The translations under genes and the position numbers were made by a program. Positions 1 to 7,435 of a stretch of 48,022 nt of DNA are shown here, piece after piece. Positions within the stretch are counted from its first letter, which is position 1, and each line of letters begins with the position of its first letter. The notes under the pieces were generated by a model. The model was not told the DNA's origin, ran no database searches, and was given only the letters and a program-made list of their open reading frames with translations. This stretch comes from a virus: positions 1 through 48,022 of IMG/VR virus record IMGVR_UViG_3300013120_000169. One strand, given 5' to 3'.

Positions 1-45
1 AAGAAAAAACTCAAGAAGAAACTAGCGCCGAAGACCGAAGGGTGA
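1..45 (+). CDS. 3' end of an upstream gene (partial), lysine-rich tail
   Basis: Frame 1 is open from the window edge to a TGA at 43-45 and reads KKKLKKKLAPKTEG. The very basic tail resembles the lysine-rich ends of two other proteins here (1210-1941 C-terminus and 12201-12725 N-terminus), which suggests a DNA- or RNA-binding tail. The rest of the gene is outside the window, so its function cannot be assigned. Confidence 0.5.
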   Translation, partial: KKKLKKKLAPKTEG

Positions 46-57
46 TTCCCTGGCGGC

Positions 58-660
58 ATGGGCGCTGGAGAGCGGATCAAGGGCAACCGCTACATGGTGA
101 GCATCTGCCGCGTGCTGTCTGCGTGGTGGTGCGACACTCCCGACGGGCTGCGGGCCGACGACTTGCCATTCCGAATGCGGTCGACGGCCATCCAACCCGT
201 TGAGGGGCACTGGGAAGGCGCAGGTGACATCCTGCACCGCCCGGACCTGCGGCCCGAGTTCCCGTTCAGCGTGGAGTGCAAGAAGCAGGAGAAGGGGCAG
301 ATGGATTCGATCCTGGAAGCCCCGAACTGGCCGGTGTGGGCTTGGTGGCGGCAGGCGAAGGCCCAGGCCAAGAAGACGCGGCACGTACCCCTGCTCCTCT
401 TCACTCGTAACCGACGGAAGGACTATGCCCTGCTCTCCCGTCGGGCGGCAGACCACTTGGACATCCGACCCCACGAAGCTCCGGTGCTACAGGTTGCGCG
501 TCCTGATGGCGAGGAGCTGACTTTATGCCTCCTAGACGATCTCGTTCAGGTGCCGCCACGGAAGGTGACGGCTCTGCGAACGGCTCTCGGTCTAACGGAC
601 GCCCGACGAAACTCACGAGCGCGCAGATCCAGCAGGCGCTCGCGGAAGAGTGCGGGCTGA
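58..660 (+). CDS. PD-(D/E)XK-type nuclease-like protein
   Basis: A 200-aa protein. The segment GAGDI (Asp57) followed by FSVECKK (Glu73, Lys75) has the D...E-x-K spacing of PD-(D/E)XK nucleases, and a hydrophobic strand (VPLLLF) lies downstream as in Holliday-junction-resolvase-like folds. Phages often keep such nucleases near the terminase genes, where they may trim DNA before packaging. The recognisable domain ends near residue 180; the last ~25 residues are an Arg/Ser-rich tail that overlaps the next gene for 136 nt in another frame. I start at ATG 58, just after the previous stop. The fold call rests on the motif alone. Confidence 0.55.
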   Translation: MGAGERIKGNRYMVSICRVLSAWWCDTPDGLRADDLPFRMRSTAIQPVEGHWEGAGDILHRPDLRPEFPFSVECKKQEKGQMDSILEAPNWPVWAWWRQAKAQAKKTRHVPLLLFTRNRRKDYALLSRRAADHLDIRPHEAPVLQVARPDGEELTLCLLDDLVQVPPRKVTALRTALGLTDARRNSRARRSSRRSRKSAG

Positions 661-881
661 CCGTTCGAGAAGCTCACGCGGTCTGGCAGACGGCTCTCGA
701 CGCGGTTCGAGAGGCGCTGTCGGAAGGCCGCGAGGTCTCTCTCCACAACGTGGGGACGCTCTCGCCGTATCAGGCGCGCGGTCGGAGGTACTACCACCCG
801 ACGACGCGGGAGCCGATTCAGACGGCGGATCGGCCGCGCGTCCGATTCCGAATCTCCCCAACCCTGGAGGGCGAGCTGTGA
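525..881 (+). CDS. HU/IHF-like DNA-bending protein
   Basis: A 118-aa protein. From about residue 28 it follows the HU/IHF pattern: an N-terminal helical pair (KLTSAQIQQALAEECGLT), then EVSLHNVGTLSPYQARGRRYYHPTT, then RPRVRFRISPTLEGEL, matching the HU beta-arm and final helix. The arm keeps the HPTT proline-containing turn. HU-like proteins bend DNA as dimers; next to the terminase genes it could assist packaging initiation or genome condensation. GAGGAG about 8 nt upstream of ATG 525 supports this start even though the first ~27 residues are low-complexity and overlap the upstream gene. A second HU-like gene lies at 5872-6333. Confidence 0.7.
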   Translation: MPPRRSRSGAATEGDGSANGSRSNGRPTKLTSAQIQQALAEECGLTVREAHAVWQTALDAVREALSEGREVSLHNVGTLSPYQARGRRYYHPTTREPIQTADRPRVRFRISPTLEGEL

Positions 882-1216
882 CCGTGCTGCACCCGTTGGT
901 CCGTCGGGAACTTCAGCAGCGAGCGGCGCAGGCCGTCGGGCAGGGGTGGAAGCGCGTCGGTATCGACCCGACGCAACTGATCGAACTGCTACGCACGTAC
1001 CGCGTCCCGGACCCGGACGCGAAGGACTTGGAGATCGCGCGGCTGCAGGGGGCGCTTCAGGACGCGCAGGCGCTGCACGCTCAAGCCCAGCGTGAGGTTC
1101 AGCAGGCGGGGGACGCGGGGTACGCACGGGCCATGCGAGACGTGCAGCCGGAGCTGATGCGGCTCAAGCGGTTGGACAGTGGCAGCCTGCCAACGGCAGG
1201 GGGGTCCGCATGCTGA
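878..1216 (+). CDS. Small helical/coiled-coil protein of unknown function
   Basis: A 112-aa protein from GTG 878, which overlaps the TGA of the HU-like gene (GTGA). The middle (DAKDLEIARLQGALQDAQALHAQAQREVQQ) has heptad-like spacing and should form a coiled coil. The C-terminus contains SGSLPT encoded by the dispersed palindromic repeat (core 1180-1192), so the end of this protein may have been altered by repeat insertion. It sits immediately before the putative small terminase gene and overlaps its start by 7 nt, so it is probably translationally coupled to it. No family recognised. Confidence 0.65.
   Translation: MTVLHPLVRRELQQRAAQAVGQGWKRVGIDPTQLIELLRTYRVPDPDAKDLEIARLQGALQDAQALHAQAQREVQQAGDAGYARAMRDVQPELMRLKRLDSGSLPTAGGSAC
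1180..1192. repeat. Dispersed palindromic repeat, copy 1 of 5
   Basis: Core TGGCAGCCTGCCA, a perfect inverted repeat around a central C, flanked by CAG and ACG. It lies within the 3' end of the coding region 878-1216 and encodes G-S-L-P. Other copies: 17460, 26640, 33613 and 46648. Confidence 0.85.
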
Positions 1217-1941
1217 CCGAACCGGAGAGGGGCCTTGTCCGGCGGCTGTGGTCGCAGGGACCCAGCGTTCTCTTGGACGAGGGGTACACGACCGCCGCGA
1301 TGCGGAAGTTCATCGCGCGGCCCGAGGTCGTGGCCGAGATGGCGCTCTTGGAGGAGGAGTTCCGCCACTCCAAGGTCATCAGCGCCCGCACGCGCTACGT
1401 CACCACACGGAACTTGGCGAAGCTCTCCGAGGGTGCGGCTGCGGTCCTCGCTCGCGCGATGGCCGGGCCTGTCTTCGACCGGCATCCCGAGACTAAGGCG
1501 ATCCTGACGGATGCACGGGGGAACCCGATCCTCCGCGAAGCCGAGACCTCGGCGAACCAGATCCGCGCGGCGACCTCGGTGCTCGGTGCGCTCGGCGTCG
1601 GGGATACGCGCGTTCACGCGGAGCAGCACGTCGGCGACTTCCAGATCAACCTGCTCATCGAGAGCGCGGACGAAGCTCCGGATCTCGGCGCTGACCCGAA
1701 GCACACGACGGAGGAGGAGCGCGCCCTCTCGCGCGAGCGCGTGCGGAACACGATCGAGGAACTTCTCCTGCAGCTACCGGACATCAAGGAGAAGGCACTC
1801 GTCGGTCTGGGCCTGAAGGCGGCCAAGAAGAAGGTCACGAAGAAGAAGCGAGGCAAGAAGAAGGTCACGAAGAAGAAGCGAGGCAAGAAGAAGGTCACGA
1901 AGCGGACGCGCTCAGGGGGTGGCAATGGCCGGGCGCGGTAA
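1210..1941 (+). CDS. Putative terminase small subunit with lysine-rich repeat tail
   Basis: A 243-aa protein directly before the large terminase gene, and overlapping its start region by 17 nt. The first ~160 residues are mainly helical (TTAAMRKFIARPEVVAEMALLEEEF and NLAKLSEGAAAVLARAMAG), as in phage small terminase subunits that recognise DNA and feed it to the large subunit. The C-terminus (about residues 206-235) is a tandem array of KKKVTKKKRG units, a histone-H1-like basic tail not usual for TerS. Assignment rests on position and helical character; no diagnostic motif is present. Confidence 0.5.
   Translation: MLTEPERGLVRRLWSQGPSVLLDEGYTTAAMRKFIARPEVVAEMALLEEEFRHSKVISARTRYVTTRNLAKLSEGAAAVLARAMAGPVFDRHPETKAILTDARGNPILREAETSANQIRAATSVLGALGVGDTRVHAEQHVGDFQINLLIESADEAPDLGADPKHTTEEERALSRERVRNTIEELLLQLPDIKEKALVGLGLKAAKKKVTKKKRGKKKVTKKKRGKKKVTKRTRSGGGNGRAR
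1825..1902 (+). repeat. 30-bp tandem repeat, about 2.6 units
   Basis: Units at 1825-1854, 1855-1884 and a partial copy 1885-1902 are identical and encode K-K-K-V-T-K-K-K-R-G. Exact identity suggests recent expansion by slippage, so the tail length of the gene may vary between relatives. Confidence 0.9.
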
Positions 1942-4030
1942 GATCCTGAAGCCATCCAGTGTGCAGGGGTCCGAGCAGGTCGGACTCTTCGAGCGCGTTG
2001 CGGAGGAGGTGCTGCATCAGGATCGCAACCTCTTCGACCGGCTGACTCCGTACGAGCGCGAGCTGGTCATCCGCTGGCTCTCGGAGGCGATCGTCGACGA
2101 CGAAGGGTGGAGCGCGATCCATGACGTGCTGTGGGAGGCGGACTTCCACACGAAGCCGGTCGGCATCGAGGAGTTCATCCACGACGACTACTACCTCGGA
2201 CGCGCGGCCAGCGAGCTGCACCCGGCGTGGAAGGAGGACCTGTACTACGTCTTCGCCCCGGGCTCGTCGGTCTTTGAGTGGGTGATGACCGGCGCGATCG
2301 GCATCGGCAAGACGACGCTCGCCTGCGTCGGCCTCGCGTACAAGCTGTACTATCTCTCGTGTCTGCGCGACGCCTCGGCCTATTATGGACTGCTCCCTGG
2401 GTCGCTGATCGTCTTCGGGGTGTACTCGATCACCAAGCGGCAGGTTGCGGACGCGGGCTACTACAAGCTCCGGGGTTTCCTCGACTCCAGCCCGTACTTC
2501 CGCCAGGAGTTCCCGCGCTCGACGAAGATCGACAGCAAGATCGACTTCGAGCGATCGACGGGACGCAAGTTCATGGTGATCCCGGGTTCGCAGGAGCTGC
2601 ACGCTCTCGGACTCGACCTGTTCTCGTTCCTGATGGACGAGGTCAACTTCATGCGCGTGAAGGACAACCGAGAGGCGGGTGTCCAGACGGGTCAGGCGTA
2701 CGACCTCTACAACGCGACGTACACGCGCTTGCAGTCTCGCTTCATCCGACCGGGCGGCAGCCTCCCGGGGATCATGATGCTGCTCTCCTCGCGGAACGCT
2801 CAGACCTCCTTCCTGGAGGAGCATCTCCGCAAGGTGAAGGGCAACGCCTCGACGCACATCTCCGACTACGCGCTGTGGGAGGTGAAGTCGAAGAAGAAGT
2901 TTACGCTCCCGACGTTCCGCGTGGAGGTGGGCGACCGCATCAGCCGATCGCGTCTGCTCAAGGACGGGGAGCGGTGCCGGAAGCACGCGAAGATCGTCGA
3001 GGTGCCGGGCGAGTTCCGTAAGCCCTTCACGGAGGACATCGACCAAGCCCTGCGCGACATCGCGGGCGTGGCGACCTTCAACCTCTCACCGCTCGTCCGC
3101 GATCGGCAGTCGGTGTTCGACGGCATCCACCCGAAGATGCAGCACCCGTTCAACCGCGAGGCGCTGACCATCTCGTGCGACGACGATATCCGCCTCGACG
3201 ACTATTTCGACGTCCGAGAGGTGTGTCGGACGCGGCGGTCGAAGTGGGTCCCGCTACTCAATCCGAACTGCCCGCGCTTCATCCACGTCGACATCGGCCT
3301 GACCGGCGACGCCCTCGGCTTCGCAATGGGGCACGTCGCGGGGATGGTGCGGAACCGCCGCGTGAACCCGGACGGCACGGAGTCCGAGGTCTCCAACCCC
3401 TTCGCCATTATCGACCTGATGGCTCGGGTGGTGCCGCCGCCGGGGGAAGAGGTGGAGCTGGCGAAGATGCGCGCCTTCGTGGTCTTCCTCTCCAAACTCT
3501 TTCACGTCGAGCGGGTGACGTTCGACGGCTTCCAGTCCGCCGACTCCATCCAGATCCTCCGACGCTTCAACATCGAGGCCGGGAAGCTCTCCGTCGACCG
3601 GGACGACGAGGCGTACCTCTCCCTGCGCTCGGCGATGTTCGACCGGCGGATCTCCTACTACGAGTACCCGCCGTTCATCGACGAGGTCCTCGACTTGGAG
3701 CGGGACATCAAGAAGCGCAAGGTCGACCACCCCACGCGCTCGTCGAAGGGAGGCAATGGGTCCAAGGACGTGAGCGACGCGGTGGCCGGAGTCGTCTGGC
3801 ATCTCACGAACGATCCGCGCGCCGCGTCGGTGCCGACGCTCCCGGACTTCGACATGGAGGACGTGGCCGAGATGGTCGCCGTGCGGAGGAACGGTCAGAA
3901 TGGGAGACCCGGCTCTGTGGACCGGGAGACGGTTGCCGTGGCACCCTCGCAGGTGCGACAATCGGATACACGACGGGTCGGCCGCAAGGGGCCGAAGTGG
4001 GAGGCGCTTCGCAGGAACCTCCAGCCGTGA
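1925..4030 (+). CDS. terL: Terminase large subunit (packaging ATPase and nuclease)
   Basis: A 701-aa motor protein that pumps DNA into the prohead and cuts the concatemer. The ATPase half has Walker A GAIGIGKTT (Lys129) and Walker B FSFLMDE (Asp238-Glu239). The nuclease half has the RNase-H-like acidic residues: Asp456 in FIHVDIGLTGD, Asp534 in VTFDGFQS and Asp618 in VSDAVAG. I choose ATG 1925, about 5 nt after AGGGGG; an in-frame GTG at 1919 overlaps that ribosome site and is less likely. The segment RFIHVDIGLTGDALG is typical of large myovirus-like terminases. It is followed by the portal gene, as expected for a head module. Confidence 0.93.
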   Translation: MAGRGKILKPSSVQGSEQVGLFERVAEEVLHQDRNLFDRLTPYERELVIRWLSEAIVDDEGWSAIHDVLWEADFHTKPVGIEEFIHDDYYLGRAASELHPAWKEDLYYVFAPGSSVFEWVMTGAIGIGKTTLACVGLAYKLYYLSCLRDASAYYGLLPGSLIVFGVYSITKRQVADAGYYKLRGFLDSSPYFRQEFPRSTKIDSKIDFERSTGRKFMVIPGSQELHALGLDLFSFLMDEVNFMRVKDNREAGVQTGQAYDLYNATYTRLQSRFIRPGGSLPGIMMLLSSRNAQTSFLEEHLRKVKGNASTHISDYALWEVKSKKKFTLPTFRVEVGDRISRSRLLKDGERCRKHAKIVEVPGEFRKPFTEDIDQALRDIAGVATFNLSPLVRDRQSVFDGIHPKMQHPFNREALTISCDDDIRLDDYFDVREVCRTRRSKWVPLLNPNCPRFIHVDIGLTGDALGFAMGHVAGMVRNRRVNPDGTESEVSNPFAIIDLMARVVPPPGEEVELAKMRAFVVFLSKLFHVERVTFDGFQSADSIQILRRFNIEAGKLSVDRDDEAYLSLRSAMFDRRISYYEYPPFIDEVLDLERDIKKRKVDHPTRSSKGGNGSKDVSDAVAGVVWHLTNDPRAASVPTLPDFDMEDVAEMVAVRRNGQNGRPGSVDRETVAVAPSQVRQSDTRRVGRKGPKWEALRRNLQP

Positions 4031-4068
4031 TACTCTGACGCTCAGCACTACGAACGCGGACACCTCCC

Positions 4069-5865
4069 ATGCCTGAAACCGATCGACCGCTCAGAGGGCA
4101 GCCCCATCGGACGCCGTGGTACTGGAATCTGCTCGGCCTGTACGACCGGCAGTCCAGGCCGATGGCGACGTACTTCGACGACCTCGACGCGGAGGATCAG
4201 ACCTCACGAGCGTTGGCGGAGTCTGCGTACGAGCGTCTCTTCACGCTCGCGGCCGACCGCAGGCGTCGGTACGAAATCTACGACGAGATGGACACGTACG
4301 GCCTCGTGTCCGGGATCCTCGACGTGTACGCGGAGGAGAGCACGCAGCGCGACTACGACCGAGGCGTGTCGGCGTGGGTCGAGTCGAAGAACGCCGCGAT
4401 GGTGCGCGCGGGCGAGGAGTGCTTCCGCAACTGTCAGGTCGAGGACCGCATCGCTGCCATCGTCCGCCGAATGCTCAAGTACGGCGACGCCTTCCAGCGA
4501 CTGCTCTATGCGACCGAGAAGGGCGTGCTGGGCTGGCGCTTCTCCCCGACGCTCGCGGTCTCGCGCGAGGAGGACAAGTACCAGCGGCTCGTCGGCTTCA
4601 AGCAGGAGAAGACGAAGTTCCGCGCGGGCAAGCGTGACGTCTCGTGGCCGTGGGACTTCATCCACTTCCGGCTGCTCGGCAAGCGTGAGGAGAGCACGTA
4701 CGGCACCTCGCTCCTGGACGGCCTCTTCCGCTCGTGGCGACGGATGACTCTGACCGAGGAGTCGATCCTGATGTACCGCCTACGCCGCGTCCCCGACCGG
4801 AACCTCATCATGGTCAACGTCGGGAATATGGAGGAGCACGAGGCGATGGCCTTTGTGAACCGCTGGAGAAAGCGGTTCCGCAAGCACGAGCTGGTCGACC
4901 CCGCGACGCCCGAGTACAAGAAGCAGTACAACCCGCTGACGCCGCTGGAGGACATCTTCGTGCCGCTCATCGAGGGGCGCGAATCGCGCGTCGAGTTGCT
5001 GGCGGGTTCGGGGACGATCGGCGAGGTGTACGACCTCGACCACTTCCGCGACGAGTTCTTCGGCTCGGCCAAGGTGCCGAAGGCGTACTTCGGGTTCGAG
5101 GGCGACATCAACGCGAAGGCGACGCTGATGCAGCAGGACGTGCGCTTCGCGCGGACGTGCAAGCGCATCCAGCGCGCGGCGATCTTCGGCCTGCGGCAGC
5201 TCTGCGACGTTCACTACGTGCTGCTCCAGAAGCCGGGCGCAGGGAAGAACGAGTTTGACCCGACGCTCGCCGAGAACGCATACATGGTGCAGATGTCGCC
5301 GATCTCGTACCTGGACGAGTTCGAGCGGCTGGAGCTGATCCAGCTCCGGTACCAGATCGTCGAGGCGATGAGCCGTCTCGCGCAGGACATGCAGCTCGAC
5401 CCGCGCGTGTGGGCGACGTACGTGCTGCTCAACTACGCGAAGCTCCCCGAGGACCTCGTGCTCAAGCTCATCAAGAAGACGCCCGATCAGGTGGCGACCG
5501 GCGGAGGCGTGGGGTTCGAGGCGCAGGACGCGGAGACCCGGGACGCGATCCTCGACAACGACGGCAAGGCGCGGCTCGGGTACGTGTCGCTCTCCGAGGA
5601 CGAGCAGCTTGCGATTGCGAAGTGCGTCCACGACTCCCCGATGCTCCGGCGCAGCATTGCGAGCTGGGCCGAGTACGGCGCAGAACCCGACCCGATGACT
5701 GCGGGACTCCGGCAGACCGATCCGTCTCTGCTCCCGCCGGTCTCGAACGGCATCACGATCTCCGACGGTGTCGAGGACAACGCCGTGGTGAAGCAGCTAC
5801 ACGAGGACCTGGAGGCTCTGCGGGAGGCCGGAGACGGACGAGAGGTCGAGCTGGCCGAGGGCTGA
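4069..5865 (+). CDS. Portal protein (T4 gp20 type)
   Basis: A 598-aa protein that would form the dodecameric portal at the prohead vertex, on which the terminase docks. Recognisable stretches of the gp20-like family include LKYGDAFQRLLY, DFIHFRLLGKREESTYGTSLL (a loop before the clip/stem), SILMYRLRRVPDRN and KVPKAYFGFEGDINAKATLMQQD. Length is close to the 500-600 aa usual for the family. It starts at ATG 4069, 38 nt after the terminase stop; the short gap contains TGATACTCT, a weak -10-like element. The C-terminal ~80 residues are acidic and poorly conserved in look. Confidence 0.88.
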   Translation: MPETDRPLRGQPHRTPWYWNLLGLYDRQSRPMATYFDDLDAEDQTSRALAESAYERLFTLAADRRRRYEIYDEMDTYGLVSGILDVYAEESTQRDYDRGVSAWVESKNAAMVRAGEECFRNCQVEDRIAAIVRRMLKYGDAFQRLLYATEKGVLGWRFSPTLAVSREEDKYQRLVGFKQEKTKFRAGKRDVSWPWDFIHFRLLGKREESTYGTSLLDGLFRSWRRMTLTEESILMYRLRRVPDRNLIMVNVGNMEEHEAMAFVNRWRKRFRKHELVDPATPEYKKQYNPLTPLEDIFVPLIEGRESRVELLAGSGTIGEVYDLDHFRDEFFGSAKVPKAYFGFEGDINAKATLMQQDVRFARTCKRIQRAAIFGLRQLCDVHYVLLQKPGAGKNEFDPTLAENAYMVQMSPISYLDEFERLELIQLRYQIVEAMSRLAQDMQLDPRVWATYVLLNYAKLPEDLVLKLIKKTPDQVATGGGVGFEAQDAETRDAILDNDGKARLGYVSLSEDEQLAIAKCVHDSPMLRRSIASWAEYGAEPDPMTAGLRQTDPSLLPPVSNGITISDGVEDNAVVKQLHEDLEALREAGDGREVELAEG

Positions 5866-5871
5866 TGCGCG

Positions 5872-6333
5872 ATGCAGATCCAGATTCCCCACGCGACGAC
5901 GCAGGCGGAGGTGCAGTCCCTCAAGGACGCGATCGAGCGTGCATGCGCGCGGACGGGGGTGGATGAGTACACCGCGACCATCTGGCTCACCCACTTCCTG
6001 GAGGCTTCGGCGGACGAGCTGACGAAGGGCCGCTGCGTCTCGATCCCCGGCTTCGGTCTCTTCTCGCCGTGCGTCGTGCGGCCGAACCGCGTGCGCCGCA
6101 TCCCGAAGGACGCGCCGCCTTTCTGCGTCGTGCGCTTCAGTGCCTCACGCCCGCTCCGGAATCAGGTCCGCTACGGTGCGCCCCCCGTCGACGACAACAA
6201 CCGACGGCACCGCAAGCACTCGCAGAACCACCACCCGTCCTCCGACCCGACGAAGGAGCACCAGCGCGTGTTCACCGCCATGCAGGGGATGCGCGACCGG
6301 ATCTCCTCCCAGCTCTCCCGCGCACGAGAATGA
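5872..6333 (+). CDS. Second HU/IHF-like protein
   Basis: A 153-aa protein. The N-terminal helices (VQSLKDAIERACARTGVDEYTATIWLTHFLEASADEL) and the segment CVSIPGFGLFSP...PKDAPPFCVVRFSASRPLRNQV follow the HU/IHF plan, with a short arm rich in Arg. The last ~50 residues are a His/Arg-rich extension not found in ordinary HU. It is a distant paralogue of 525-881; the arm differs, so DNA targets probably differ. It sits between portal and minor head genes with only 6 nt after the portal stop, suggesting co-expression with head assembly genes. Confidence 0.6.
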   Translation: MQIQIPHATTQAEVQSLKDAIERACARTGVDEYTATIWLTHFLEASADELTKGRCVSIPGFGLFSPCVVRPNRVRRIPKDAPPFCVVRFSASRPLRNQVRYGAPPVDDNNRRHRKHSQNHHPSSDPTKEHQRVFTAMQGMRDRISSQLSRARE

Positions 6334-7319
6334 ACCTCCGCGTCGAGTACGACGACCTGTTCGTGTACGCACCGTCCTTCCTCTCGTGGGAAGACGCGGT
6401 GCTCGGGGGCGAGCTGTGGGAGGGGAAGGCCCTCGGCACCGCGAAGGAGACCGACCTCGTCCTGCTCGACCTCGACAAGACGATGCAGTCCTTCCTCGAC
6501 CCAGAGGGCTTTGCCAAGGAGCGCAAGTCCGGCGTGACCGTCGGCAAGCGTCGGCTGAAGAAGGTCCAGCAGCGCGTCGAGCCCGAACTCAACAAGCACA
6601 TCAACGGCTACCTGGGCGGGGGGATCGACGAGAAGGAGTTTCGGCAGCGGATGCACAAGACGATGAAGGTCGCGTGGAAGGAGGTCTTCCTCGCGGGCGT
6701 GCGCTCTGCCGGTATCCAGGGGACGGGGACGGGCGGCTTGCCTGGGAAGCAGCTCGTGCAGCTCACCGATCCGAACGACGAGAAGTGGATCAAGGGTGCG
6801 ATGCGGCACGAGACGCAGTTCCTCAACGGGATGATCCAGGCCGTGATCGACGAGACCTGGGTGATGCCGTTGCCGCGACGGGTGCGGATGTACGTCGACG
6901 CGCTGGAGTCGTTCTATGACTCGGCTCGCGTGATCGGACTCCCGGCGGCTGTGAAGATCCATTGGATGATCGGCGCGAAGAAGAAGGACCGGAAGACGGT
7001 GTGCCACTCGTGCCGGTATCTCGCGCACCACTCGCCGTACTCGAAGAAGACGCTACCGACCGTCCCGCGCTCCGGCCTGACGCTGTGCCTGACGAACTGC
7101 CGCGACCGGCTGCTCGTGCGGATGGCGGACCAGGAGACGGCGATCGCCCTGCACCAGTCCTCCCCGACGCGGGGGACGCACATCAAGAAGCTCCGCAAGA
7201 TCAAGCAGCAGGGCCACGCCCACGGGATCCTGCCCGAGAACCTCTTGGAAGGGGCAGGAACGTGCTGCTCCTGCGGGGATCCGCTGGAGTCGAGGGCCGG
7301 GCTCCTGGAGGCTGTCTGA
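6330..7319 (+). CDS. Putative minor head / head morphogenesis protein with Cys clusters
   Basis: A 329-aa protein starting at ATG 6330, overlapping the preceding TGA by 4 nt. Position right after the portal and the Cys pattern (VCHSC...LCLTNCRDRL near the C-terminal third) resemble MuF/SPP1 gp7-type minor head proteins, which often carry CxxC pairs that could hold zinc. A last pair CCSCGDPL sits near the C-terminus. The N-terminal half is helical. I call it head morphogenesis by context and Cys pattern only; a structural search would be decisive. Confidence 0.5.
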   Translation: MNLRVEYDDLFVYAPSFLSWEDAVLGGELWEGKALGTAKETDLVLLDLDKTMQSFLDPEGFAKERKSGVTVGKRRLKKVQQRVEPELNKHINGYLGGGIDEKEFRQRMHKTMKVAWKEVFLAGVRSAGIQGTGTGGLPGKQLVQLTDPNDEKWIKGAMRHETQFLNGMIQAVIDETWVMPLPRRVRMYVDALESFYDSARVIGLPAAVKIHWMIGAKKKDRKTVCHSCRYLAHHSPYSKKTLPTVPRSGLTLCLTNCRDRLLVRMADQETAIALHQSSPTRGTHIKKLRKIKQQGHAHGILPENLLEGAGTCCSCGDPLESRAGLLEAV

Positions 7320-7399
7320 CTCGGACCCGCCCGCCGGGCCGGGGAAAATCGGACAAAGGGCTGGCACTCCTGGGGGGTCGCTGTACCGTTTCCCAGCTC

Positions 7400-7421
7400 G
7401 CCTCCGCCCCGGAGGCGTCTT
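7400..7421 (+). terminator. Hairpin in the Ro60 leader (terminator- or attenuator-like)
   Basis: GCCTCCG pairs with CGGAGGC across a CCC loop and is followed by TCTTT. It ends only a few nt before the AGGAG ribosome site (7424-7428) of the Ro60 gene. It could end the head operon, or act as a leader hairpin that controls or protects the Ro60 mRNA. The rest of 7320-7399 shows no gene; I see no confident promoter there. Confidence 0.45.
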
Positions 7422-7435
7422 TCAGGAGTGATTCG

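Noticed and set aside
7320-7399. Promoter for the Ro60 gene
   Set aside because: GGACAA and TGTACC can be seen but their spacing (about 25 nt) is wrong, so I did not list a promoter.
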